Shown one piece after another: positions 1-10,357 of a stretch of DNA of 64,000 bases (position 1 is the first letter of the stretch; each line of letters opens with the position of its first letter). The stretch is from Lentinus brumalis (Eukaryota > Basidiomycota > Agaricomycetes > Polyporales > Polyporaceae), in the NCBI GenBank assembly GCA_001792895.1, contig MARA01000002.1, forward strand, positions 1,302,001 through 1,366,000. Reading direction: 5' to 3'. A program made the position numbers and the translations under genes. Under the pieces are notes generated by a model. That model worked only from the letters and a program-made list of their open reading frames with translations. It was not told where the DNA came from and searched no databases.

Positions 1-901
1 GCAGTACAGACACACACAGAGGCTTACCATCGCCGTCAACCGCAGACGCCCGCCCGATTCACACTCGGCCTGCCTTTGCCGCGCCGTCCTCCTTCCCCAC
101 ATGGTCGTCCGACTGCCCGTTCGGGACGCCGCCCTTGATGCCGGGCCTGCCGATCGCAATCAACCACCGCGTCGCATCAAATGCCCGCCGTCCCGAACAT
201 CCCCCGGCATCTCTGCGGGCAAACCACGCCCATCCAGTACGCAGACCGCCAGCCGTGTCGCCTCGACGCCCAGACGCCCCTGTGCACCGTTGATCGCCCG
301 CCGAGCCAGTGTCTCAACTCGCAGCTGTAACAATGCAGCGCCTCCAACGCTTAGAATACGGCCTTGGTGCGTATACCCTACACGTTATTCTTAGCTCTCA
401 GACATGCAGACTGAGACCTGACGCACATACCGTCACACTCATGGTGGCCAGTTTTCGCCGTCCTACTTGCCTCAATTCGCCGCGTGTGCGGGCGCATCAA
501 CGAATTCAGTTCACCGATTATCGTTGCGAGTACAAGCGTTGTCGTCTATCTTCTAATATTCGAGCTGGTCAGTACACGCACTACATAGTTCCCTGGTGCA
601 TTTGGGCGGGATTCATAGCCAGTGCGTACCGGAAAGGCTGTAATTGGGCTTGGCTGTAATACGCTTATGTCTCGCGTACATGCACGAGACGGTGCTAACC
701 CTCGCCGTCGAACTCGCGGGTCAAAAGGCTATACACGGTATCCGATATCAAGTTCCCGGGTGCAGATCCCCCACGGCTGTCAAGCTCTGATCACGACGGA
801 ATCGGACGGATGCAGCACACACGCACAACAGACACCATCAACCACTTTGACTACAATACAATCGGTCCGTCAGACAACTACTATGTACACCAGCCAAAGC
901 T
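1..901. other. Left margin, no supported gene
   Basis: No frame here has the composition of a real protein or resembles a family. The longest frames (101-394, 309-659) are Arg/Ser/Pro-rich readings without motifs. The stretch lies downstream of the TFG1 stop codon and may include the end of a gene that continues off the left edge. Confidence 0.4.
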
Positions 902-3159
902 CTACGCAGCAGCCGGGGCCGGGGCCGGCGATGCGCCAGTGGTCCCGCGATACGCCGGCCGCAAGATGAGCACTCCTCCGCTCAGCTGCGCGACCTCCTT
1001 CACGAGCGCAGTGAACTTGCTCTTCTTCGTCTCGTCCGTCAGGTACTTCGTAAAGTGCTGGATGCACTCGCGCGTCGTCGCATTCGGCGTGTTGCGAAGC
1101 CACTCGATGACCATCCGGTCCTCCAGCTCGCCCGCGGGGGCCTTGCGCTTCTTCTGGCGCGGGGCCCCGTCCGTGGACGCCGCCTGACCGTCCTCTGTCG
1201 CCTTGCGCTTCAGAGGCTTCCCACCGGGCGACGCTGCGGCACCGGGTCCAGTCGCAGCCACCGGGCTCGTAGCACGACTCGCAGCGGGCGAGACACCGTT
1301 CGGAGTCGCAAGCGGGCTTCCCGCACGGCCAGGTATCCCCGCTTTTGGCTTCGGCACCTTGGGACTGGTGGCGCGCTTCGCGACGATGGAGTGTCCGCCA
1401 TGGTTCGGTGGACCGGGCACAGGCGAGGTAGCGCGAGATTGGGATTGCGGCTCCGTCTTCACGGCGACTGCTCCCTGCCCGTTCACCCCAGGCTTAGCTC
1501 CAGGCGCAGGGCCGGCGGATGGTGTCTGCGACGGAGAACGCTGTAGGCCCGGTTTCGGCTCAGGAGGCAGGATGGCAGGGCCATTGGGCACCTGAGGCGG
1601 TTCCTCCTCTTCCTCCTCCTCTTCCTATAGCGCGCAGTTAATATCAGGTCTCATTCATCGGCGAAACATGTAGACAACATACCGAACTCGCGTACGGATT
1701 CTTCTCGTCGTCTGAGTCCTCGTAACCGCCGCCCTTCTCAAGCTTCTTCAGGGTCTTCTGGAGGTTCTTGCCAGCTCCTGTCAACTTGGCCTCATCATCC
1801 TCCTCTTCCTCGGACTCGTCGACACCGCCCTCGCGGAGCTTGTTCGCGGTCCTGTACTCCTTCTTCAAGCGTTCCTGCAGAGATCGTGTCAGATGAGGAG
1901 TGGCGAAGATATGTGGGGCAAACCGACCTCGAGCTCCTTAGTCTCTTCATCCTCATTGTCATCCGCCTCCATTCTCTCCTCGTCGTCCTGGAAAGACTCC
2001 TCGAAGTCCAATTCGTCGAGGAAACCTTCCTGACCGAGTTCCCGCTTGATTTTGCGCTTGGAATCGCCGCCCTCGTCGTCGTCATCGTCGCCAAACAGGT
2101 CTGAGGGACCACTGTCCACCGTCCGCAACTTCCGGCCTAAGGGTCCGCGGCTCTGACCCGCATTGTGAACGAGTGATGTCCCGTTAGCAGAGGCCAGTTC
2201 AGTCTTGGCCACGAGTGACGACAGCGTCCTGGCATTGAGCTTTTGCGCCTTCGACATCTACAAGACACAGCATGTGCAGCTGTACTACAACGGACATTCA
2301 GATGCAAACGTACATAGTTCTCGATGGCATTGAGATCCCGGATGATGGCGTGGCTCGGCTGCTTGCGGAACTTGTACCACCGGTGCGCGGGCACGAACTT
2401 GAAGACGTCGTTCGCGGCGGGCATGAACATCGCACATGTCTCCGACCGGGACACCTCCTCCATCGACGCCGTCCACACCTCCTGCTTGTCATTGTCCTCA
2501 ATCACCCACGGGTACTTCTCCTCCCGCCGCAGCTGCCGCGTCTCCTCCGGAATCATGAACACCTGCCGCGTCTTCTTCTGGAACTTCTTCTTCCCCTTCT
2601 CCTTGTCCTTCCCCTTGCCCTTGTCGTCCGCACCCGCCGCCGCCACATCCGCGTCACGCACAATCTTGCCCTGCGCGTCGACCATCACCACCTTCCCGTC
2701 CGCCCCCATGACCAGCTTCCCGTCCGACCCGACCATCGGCGCGACGGCCTGCTTCGGGCCCTGCGCGGAGGGGTCCTCGCGGTGCAGGTCCTTGCGGTTC
2801 AGATAGATCGGCTTCGACCACTCGTTGATCTCCACCTTCTTCCGCGAGTCGAACTTCATGATGTCGTACTTCCACCCGTTCAGCTTCGACGACATGAGCC
2901 GGTACTCCGAGAACGGGCCCTCCGGCATCTGCGGCGCTGGGTCATCTTCGGTCTTCACTGTGGGACGGCGTGGTGGCGCAGGACGGGGTGAGGCGGTGGC
3001 AGTTGGTGGCTTCTTGGGGGTCCCGGGCTGGGACTGGGCGGTCGGGAGGGTCTGGGAAGAGCCTGGGGAGGGCGTGTTCGACGCTGAGGGCTCCTTCTTC
3101 GGGAGAGTGGGTCGGCTGGGTCTGGGGTTGAAGAGAGTTGGGCCGCCTTTCTTCGCCAT
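902..3159 (-). CDS. TFG1: Transcription initiation factor IIF, alpha subunit (RAP74/Tfg1)
   Basis: Large subunit of TFIIF, which binds RNA polymerase II and stabilises the preinitiation complex in the nucleus. Four exons: 3159-2314, 2257-1928, 1874-1683 and 1624-902, with introns of 53-58 nt, giving 696 aa. A Ser/Pro-rich N-terminus leads into the Rap74 dimerisation region (about residues 80-290, with the RRxxxYPWVIEDNDKQ-type block). A strongly acidic run (DLFGDDDDDEGGD) follows, then the basic RLKKEYRTANK and KKLEKGGGYEDSDDEKNPY segments typical of fungal Tfg1. After a Pro/Ala-rich linker the C-terminal winged helix (about 622-683, starting LEDRMVIEWLRNTPNATT) closes the protein; in the family this helix binds the FCP1 phosphatase and TFIIB. 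The start is the first ATG, followed by a basic MAKKGG peptide. The identification rests on both termini and is secure. Confidence 0.95.
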
Positions 3160-3844
3160 GTCGGCGTTTGTGTGAGGTGGATAGGGATACGGGCTGTGCG
3201 TGTATTTGCAGGGCCAGGCAGAGGTTTAGATCTAGGCAAGTATCGAGCGTTGCGGCAGCACACAGTGAAGGAGGCCGAACGATGGTATAAACCAGGCTGA
3301 GGCTGGTGTAGATGGTGGTTCAGGTGCAAGGAGCGTGCAGTCAGTGCGGAGCCGCCCGCGCTTAGTGACTCTTCCTTATACCTTCATTTGTCTTGGCCGC
3401 AGCGCAGGTCCTAGCTTACATCGCCATCGCACAAAACAACAACGCGCGCATGGACCAGTACGGATATGTTTGGGTGCTCTTGTATTCGCTGTTGTCTGGA
3501 CTACATCGTAGTGGAACAGGACGAGTCCGTCTAGAAATATATGGAAGATTATGTCCAAGGCTCCGACACCACCACAACCAGTCGGCTGTACCGAACGGCG
3601 AAAAATACTTATGAATCACATCGACAGGGAGGGCAAGATAATGCGGAAACACAAAAACATAATATCAGCTCCGCGGACGAGTACAAGAAACCTCTCCATC
3701 TCTATACGCGATCGTTCAGAACCACGAAGACATGAAGATACACCATAAGATAACACCTACGGTAGGACGACAATGCACACTCTCCGGAAAAGCAAAACAG
3801 GACATGATATCGATACAGTTGCCAGGTGAAAAATGGAGCATGCC
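3160..3844. other. Intergenic: TFG1 upstream region and bHLH gene 3' flank
   Basis: Holds the TFG1 promoter side (minus-strand gene starting at 3159) and the 3' flank of the bHLH gene ending at 3845. No coding or RNA feature is seen. Confidence 0.5.
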
Positions 3845-6002
3845 TTATGACGGGGTCTCCGTTCGAAGTGCTGCAGTAGGATTGCCGTTCACTGTCGGAG
3901 GCTGCGACGGCGCGGGCCCCGCACCCGGCGGGTACGCGTTCTGAGACGAGCCGGGTCGGGAGAGAGGCTGCTGCGGGGCGGCATGTGGGGGAAGAGGATG
4001 TGGATGATGTTGGGGAGGCCCAGAAGGAGGTCCAGGGGGGCCGGGCGGGCCTGCTGGATGAGTATGCGGCGGTGGGGGCTGGTGGGGGGCTCCGGGTGGC
4101 GGAGGAGGATATGGAGGAACGCCTACGGGTGGTCCGTGGCCATACACGACGGCATGCGGAGGTGCGCCGGCAAACGGTGGGGGCATGCCTTGACGATAGC
4201 TGTCGAGCTCGTGCCGCAACATCTCGATTTCCCTGCCCATGTCCTGATGGCTCTGCTTGAGGTTGACAATGAAGTCGATGGCTATGACGCCACGTAAACA
4301 TGGATGCTTGCCGAGCCGATCGCACATATAGGACGCACCTTTGCTCAGAATCTCCCACTTGCTCGCCTTCATGCCGCGGTCCGCGGGGAGCTGATCGCGC
4401 AACTCGTCGAACAGCTCCTTCATCTCTTTTCTCCGTTTGCGCTCGGCGAGCTTGTGCGAGACACGCAGCTCGGGCGAGCGCGAGTACGGGGTCGACCCGC
4501 CTTGTTTGTCGGCCGACAGACGGGAGGGATCTTCGCTGCCACCGGCTGCTGGCTGGGCCGCGTCGGCGGCTGATGGGTCGGCGCCCCGGACACGCGAGGG
4601 CGGGCGGGAACGTGACCTGAGTGCACGGGTTGGGCCCGTCGCGGGCGGGGTGGGGAGGGAGTCGGGGGGACGTTGGGCGCAGACATTCTGCGGTCTTGCG
4701 CGAAGGAGACGGGAGGCATGACGGAGGTGAGGGGGTCGAAGGGAGGAGGGGGGTGCATATGAACGGCTTGCTCGTTCTGCATGGCTGGAGGGGCAGCCTG
4801 ATCGGGCGGGGGAGGATTGGCAGGCCACGCGAAAGTTGCAATGCCGCCAGGAGGACGGCCATGTGGCGAGTCGCCGGGAATTGCCGAGGAGGGGGTCGTG
4901 TACCCGGTCGTCAGCGGCGTGTTCGTGCTCGTGCTGGTGTGTGCTGATGCAGACGACGTCGAGTCCCGCCGGTCGGCCCACCACGCCGCCCCGCCCGCTG
5001 CCCGTGCATCCACTGAACTCCGCCGGTCGTACAGGCTCAGCTGCGCAATTCGCTGTGTGTCGATCGCCGACCCGCGCCGCTTCGGCGCCGGCTCGGCGAC
5101 CTCCCTGCCGCCGTCGACCAGCTGGGGATCGATCTCGCCCTGCCCGGCCGGATACACGCCTTTGTCGGACGAGATCTTGCGCTTCGTCCCTGCAGGCAGA
5201 ACACATGTGTGAGTACCACGCAGCACCAGAACTGCGGCTTAACCACCTGCTACCACAGACTGTCGCCGCCCGTCGTAGTCCCCTCTTCGCTCTCGCGGCC
5301 TGCCCCGTCTGCGCGTGCATCCTGCCCGTGGTGGCCCGTGTTCTCGTTCCGGTCAATGTCCATCCTGTCGTTGCCCTTCGCCCTGTCCGGCGCTGCTCAT
5401 ATACGGACGCGGGAAGCGAGATAGATTCAGACACAGTGTTCTCGTCGCTTCGAGCCCGTCTGCCGCAGACTCACCTGCGCTCCCGTTGCGCTCCGTGCCG
5501 CCCATCCCTCCCTCCCGTCCGCTGTCCACCATCATCGCCTGCGTAGGGGTCCGTCGGTCTGCGGTGTCCGCCGAAGGAGACCGCAGCACACGTCTCAGGT
5601 GTGCGCTCGGGCTCTCGCCCGGCTGTGCAGAGGCCTCGCCGAACCGGTATGGAGACAAGGGCCGTGTCTGCGAGAAGGAACGGCGGGGCTCGTGTCCTGC
5701 CGACGGCGGGAAGCTGGTTGCGGGGGAATCAGGACGTCGGAAGGGCGACGAGATTCCTGAGGGGCCGCTGGTGAAGCTGGGCGCGGTGGGCCCAGCGTGC
5801 AGCGAGGGGTCTGTGATGGACCCTCGCCTGTGGTTTTGGAGGAACTCAAGAGGAGCAAGTGGTGATACAGGGTTCCGCGAGCTCATGGATGGAGACGACG
5901 TGTTCGGCTGAAAGGGACCGCCGGCGGGCTTCCATTGGGCGAATCGGCGAGCCTTTTGGCGCTGGCCTTTGCTGCGTCGCTGTCTGCGGACGTCGGGGAC
6001 AT
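3845..6002 (-). CDS. bHLH transcription factor, Esc1-like
   Basis: Sequence-specific nuclear regulator. The helix-loop-helix region (about residues 448-505) has a basic segment SHKLAERKRR; its His-x3-Glu-x3-Arg spacing is the class B signature that predicts CACGTG binding. Helix 2 continues as AIDFIVNLKQSHQDMGREIE with a short coiled-coil extension. The rest is low complexity: Ser/Pro-rich N-terminus with an EFLQNHRRGSITDPSLHAG block, and a Pro/Gly/His-rich C-terminus. Exons: 6002-5475, 5392-5261, 5189-4617, 4569-4339 and 4281-3845. The helix-loop-helix is split by a 57-nt intron at SK|A. The second donor (GT at 5260) is weak and approximate. The natural N-terminus (MSPTSADSDAAKASAKR) is one base out of frame with the rest near 5926, so the model of about 633 aa assumes one missing C. 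Without that, the first in-frame ATG is at 5886. The DNA-binding domain is certain; the target genes are unknown. Confidence 0.85.
5913..5940 (-). other. Apparent one-base deletion in the bHLH gene
   Basis: Frame 1 reads MSPTSADSDAAKASAKRLAD and then becomes unnatural. Frame 2 becomes natural from AGGPFQPNTSSPSMSS onward. Adding one C to the coding-strand C run (G run at 5926-5928 on the plus strand) joins the two smoothly. No intron fits in the available space. Confidence 0.7.
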
Positions 6003-7124
6003 GGCTGCAGAGCTCGGGGGGGGAGGGCAGCGCGGCGCAGTGTCTAAGTACGATAATATGGACGTGCAGAGGCAAGAGCGCGTGGCTACCACTCCTGATA
6101 ACCACGTGGCCACTGCTACCGAGCCGCTCCAAAGCGGTTACATTGCCTGATTCCAATCACGCTCTCAACCAGAGCCTCCTTCGCCTTCATACCTCCGACT
6201 CCCATAAGCACGTCCCCGCGATCTCAGCCCAGCAACTCCCCTGCTATGTTCGTCTCGACGTCGACTGGAAGCCTCGCTTGCAGTCCATGTGGGATGGCCG
6301 CCCGTGCCCGACCCCGCCCGGAGCGCGTCCTGCCCGAACCAGCGTCGCCCGCCCATGCGAAGCTTGCTAATTCCACCGCGGACACCGAGCTGAGTAACGT
6401 TCACACCCACCATGGAGATCAGGCACATTCGGCGTCATCTCATTTGGTCGCAAGTGCGGACTCTGCACTGGTTGACGACCGTGTCGTATGTCTGGAGTAG
6501 GCGACATGTGCCGCTCGCACTGGTTTGCAAGGTGAGTATTGCTCAAAGTACGCGCGCGTGTGTACGGCTCTCGTGTACGAAGGGGAACCCACAGTAGACA
6601 CACGTCTCAGGTGTCTTCCATGCCCGGCCTTGCTCGGCGAAACTCGAAGGCGTGGCCGGTCTCCTCATGGCCGTGGACGGGGAAGTCCTCTGCACCATCG
6701 ACCGCTGCCTGTCTCGCGTGCCAGTGGCGCGGGTGTCATACTTCGCCGGACGTTTTGGAGTCCTGCTACGGCGAGCAGTCATACAGAGTGCTAAGCTGCC
6801 GGTCCACTCCATACTGTAATTAAGTTTGAGTATTCGCCGCGTGCGCTCCTTGCAACAGCATTGCCGATATTCACTCTAGAACGCGGACGAGTTCAAGGAG
6901 CCAAGAAGCCCTGTGATGAGAGTCTGACAGCATAAGTACGAACAACTACAGTCTACCAGCTTAACTCTCGACTCAAAAGAAGCTTTGAAGCGCGAAGGCA
7001 ATCACGTGATCGCAACGAGTAGAGTCGAATTTTCGCCCGGGCTCAGACCTGCTCAGACTGGACTCTACAGTCTCGCTGAGCGTTACGTTGCCCTCGTTTG
7101 CCCTCGCTCACTGCCGTCGACACC
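6003..7124. other. Divergent intergenic region, bHLH gene / NHP2
   Basis: Shared upstream region of the bHLH gene (minus) and NHP2 (plus). Several frames over 60 codons occur but none has motifs or plausible composition. The one clear element is a perfect ATCACGTGAT palindrome, listed separately. Confidence 0.5.
7001..7010. promoter_or_regulatory. Palindromic CACGTG E-box upstream of NHP2
   Basis: ATCACGTGAT is a perfect 10-bp palindrome 115 bp upstream of the NHP2 start codon. CACGTG is the classical class B bHLH site (Cbf1-type). Its place between a class B bHLH gene and a ribosome-biogenesis gene makes regulation plausible but unproven. Confidence 0.5.
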
Positions 7125-7890
7125 ATGGCCAAGGAAAAGTCTGAGAAAAAGGAGAAGAAGGAGAAGAAGACCAAGGAAGTTACTGAAACCGTAGAGGAGT
7201 CGATCGAGAGGAACGACGATGTCGACATGGAGGACGCTCAGCTTGTGAAGGTGCGGGAATTCTTGCCTCGTATATGGTCCAAGCTCACAGACTGCGGGCT
7301 CAGGTTGAGAAGAAAGTTAAGAAGGAGAAGGAAGAGATTGTCATTCCCTGGAGGATCTCTCGCCAATAGCGCAGCCTCTCGCGCAGAAGAAGATGCTGAA
7401 GAAGCTCCACAAAACTATCAAGAAAGGTTCGCGTTCGCGTCGCCGTGCTGCCTGGTCGTCACTCATTTGGTCCGTCATAGCCTCGAAGCAGCGACAAGTA
7501 AAGCGTGGTGTAAAGGAAGTTGTGAAGGCAATCCGGAAGGGAGAGAAGGGGTATGCCGCCTGTCTCTGCGTCTCTTCCAAATAGCTGACCTGTTCGTTCT
7601 TCAGCCTCCTCATCCTTGCCGCGGACATCACACCTATCGACATCATCTCACATCTACCTGTCATGGCAGAGGATGCGCAGATCCCGTACGTCTTCGTCCC
7701 TTCAAAAGAGGAGCTCGGCCACGCAAGCGCGACGAAGCGGCCAACGAGCTGTGTCATGATATGCCCAGACCAAAAGAAGAAGGGAAAGCCAAAAGATGGG
7801 GAGAAGGAGGAGAAGGACGACGACTACCGGGAGACGTACGACGAGTGTTGTAAAGAGATACAGCTCCTGGACCAAAAGCTCGTATTCTGA
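7125..7890 (+). CDS. NHP2: H/ACA snoRNP protein Nhp2 (L7Ae family)
   Basis: Core RNA-binding subunit of H/ACA ribonucleoproteins, needed in the nucleolus for rRNA pseudouridylation and pre-rRNA processing. Exons: 7125-7250, 7304-7426, 7481-7550 and 7605-7890, with introns of 53-54 nt. A Lys/Glu-rich N-terminal tail leads into the L7Ae fold: SPIAQPLAQKKMLKKLHK, then ASKQRQVKRGVKEVVKAIRK, GLLILAADITPIDIISHLPV, and the hallmark PYVFVPSKEELGHASATKRP. The C-terminus is short and charged. Exon 2 changes frame between EEIVIP and LEDLSPIAQP at a CCC run (7346-7348). As written the gene would stop after VIPWRISRQ, while homologues read IPLEDLSPIAQPLAQ. With one added C the product is about 201 aa. I read this as a sequence error rather than a pseudogene, because all downstream exons and splice sites are intact. 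Confidence 0.9.
7346..7348 (+). other. Apparent one-base deletion in NHP2 exon 2
   Basis: ATT CCC TGG AGG runs into a stop, whereas ATT CCC (C)TG GAG GAT restores the family sequence LEDLSPIAQPLAQKK. No splice pair of normal length explains the frame change. Confidence 0.75.
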
Positions 7891-8186
7891 TTTTTGGACT
7901 CGCTCGCATCCTTCCTCGTAGCATCTGTACTCTGCATCCATTATTTTCTGTCGTCCATGTACCTCATGCTTTCTACTGTTATATACACTTCCGCACTTGC
8001 TTTGTTGCAGCAGCGTGCGCGGTGCCTGGCGCGAAACCCGCGCGCTCTCGTTCGCCTGTCCGGAAGCCACGTCACGGGAGAGAGGACTTGACCGTAACCA
8101 TTGCCTTCTCACGCTGAGCACACCTCTCTCGCGCATCCACCACCACCTCCCATCCTACCACTCCCTAACCCTCCCTCTCCTTCGCT

Positions 8187-9984
8187 ATGGCACCCAAGTC
8201 TAAGCCTGCTGCCACTAACGGCGCGGCCAAGAAGCCCAAATCCGCCACGCCCTCGGGCACCGCCAGTCCCGCTGTCACCACCACCGAGGTCCACGAGTTC
8301 ACGTATGTCGTGTACGGTCCTGGCAAGCCCGACAAAGCGCTCTACGATGCGGAACAAAACAAAATCAAGGCTGAGATCGACGCTCTTCAGCTTAAGCTGG
8401 TACGTCCTCGTGCACGCCATGCCCCTGCTTCGAGAAGCTTCATTCCGCATGCTTTGCCGGTGTGCTAGAACGCCGTCAGGGAGAAGATTGCACCAAACCA
8501 AAAGGGTGGTCCTGGCGCTGAGCGGAGAAATGCCCTCCGCGCCGAGCTCGACAGCATCCGTGGCCAGCAGGCGACGGGCAAGCAAGCCCGCGGCAAGGTC
8601 ATCGAGCAACTGAAGAACATCCAGGATGGTATTCAAAAGAAAGTGCGTACATACGCCCGCAGACACACGTTCTCGTTATTGATATTCTTGCAGGTCAAAG
8701 ACCTGAACGCCGCTAGGGCAAAGATACCCTACAAGACTGTCGCTGAGGTTGACGAACGCATCAGGTACGCGCACCCCAACAACCTTCCCTTCCTGGTCTC
8801 ATACCCCAGCAAGGCAACTGGAGAAGCAGGTCGAGTCCGGCAACCTAAAGCTCGTCGAAGAGAAGCGTGCCCTCCAGGAGATCAGCCAGTGGAAGAGGAG
8901 CAGGCGGATAGTGGAGGGTTTCCAGACTGAGCAGGAGTCCATCGAGGCCGAACGCGCAAAGGCCGAAGAGCTCCGCAAGCAGCTCGACGATCCCGAGGCC
9001 AAGGCCGCGTCCGAGCGGTACGATGCCATCAAGGCCGAGCTGGACGAGTTGAAGAAGGAGGGTGACGAGGCGTACGCGAGCCGGAGCAAGCTCCTGGACG
9101 AGCGGACAGCAATTCAGGCCCAGCTCGACGAGTTGTACGGCCGCAAGCGCGAGTCCGCGCAGCGCTACAAGGACGCGAACGACAAGTTCTACACTAAGCT
9201 CAACGAGGACCGCGCGCGTCGAGCGGAGCGTCAACGTGCAGAGCGTGCGGCGTACGAGGAGGCCAAGAAGCAGGAGGTCATCGACCGTCTCCGCGAGGAG
9301 GCCGAGGCCCCCGCGTTCCAAGCGCAGATCGAGGACTGCCAGACTCTCATCGATCACTTCTCCGGCAAGTCGTCGACCGGCACGTTGTCGAGCCAGAAGC
9401 CCCTCACGGAGAAGACTGATGTCGCGGGTGTTCCCAAGCTCGAGATCCGGAAGGTCGAGGCCGGTCCCGCGGAGGGCGTGGTCGTGCGGAAGAAGAAGGG
9501 CGATGATGACGAGGCGTACTTCGTCGCAGGTGGTGGCAAGAAGAAGGGCAAGAAGGGTGGCCCGAAGCCCTCGACACCTGCAGCGGAGACAAACGGCTCG
9601 GAGGCTGCCGGCAGCCAGCTCAACGTGCCACTGCCCACCCTCACTGCGCTCCTCTCGCTCTCAATACCCCCACCCACGTCGACCGCGGATGTGCCGCGTG
9701 TCGTCGAAGACCTCAAGACGAAGAAGGCGTGGTTCGAAGCCAACCAGGCGCGTGTCACCGCGGAGAACAAGGCGAAGGCCGAGGCGGAGATCCGCAAGCT
9801 GCTTGGGAAGTCTGCCGACGTCGAGGTGCCCTCATCCGGGGACGTTCCTCCGAATGGTGGTGCAGAGCGGCCTGCTGAGCCTGCCTCCACGCCCGCTGTA
9901 GCTCCCAGCCTCTCGTTAGGTGTCCCTACTGAGCCTGTCGACGAGAAATTGGAGAGCGTACAGGAGCAGGCTGTCGAGGCATAG
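8187..9984 (+). CDS. BFR1: Bfr1-like nuclear segregation / mRNP coiled-coil protein
   Basis: Homologue of yeast Bfr1, an ER- and polysome-associated mRNP protein linked to secretion and ploidy control. Exons: 8187-8399, 8469-8642, 8694-8764 and 8814-9984, giving 542 aa. After a Lys/Pro/Ala-rich tail come the conserved PGKPDKALYDAEQNKIKAEI block and NPRL-like AAIPYKTVAEVDERIR-type region (here LNAARAKIPYKTVAEVDERI). A long charged coiled coil rich in Glu, Lys, Arg and Ala covers about residues 150-330, and an IEDCQTLIDHFSGKS segment ends the helical part. The C-terminal third is Gly/Lys- and Pro/Ala-rich. The 296 bp separating it from the NHP2 stop holds no other gene. The start ATG is preceded by a pyrimidine-rich leader. 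Confidence 0.9.
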
Positions 9985-10357
9985 TCGTGCGGTCCGGTTG
10001 GTCTCTTGGGTAGTACTTGGTGGACTAATCATTGTGTAATTGTCGTGCGCATCTACATATCCTACGCTCACCGCTCGCAACGCATCTCCGACTTCGTGTT
10101 CACATTCCACGGGGTCTGCAGGCTTCAAGTCCACTCGCGCTCAACACTTTAAGGAGCGTCCAGTAGATTGAATTGGATACATTCGGGTAAGACCACAGGA
10201 AGAGCATATCCTGAATTTATGACAAGTGAATACAGCAGGCGAAGCAAAAGTCAATAATTAACAGCCATGAGACACACAGACAGGTATTAAGGCAGATGGT
10301 AGGGTATAGCAGTAATATCGTTCGCAGATCCCAGTCAACATATATCTTCCCGTATTA
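9985..10357. other. Convergent 3' region, BFR1 / RFX gene
   Basis: Contains the 3' flanks of two genes that run toward each other. It is AT-richer than its surroundings, and no coding feature is seen. Confidence 0.5.
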
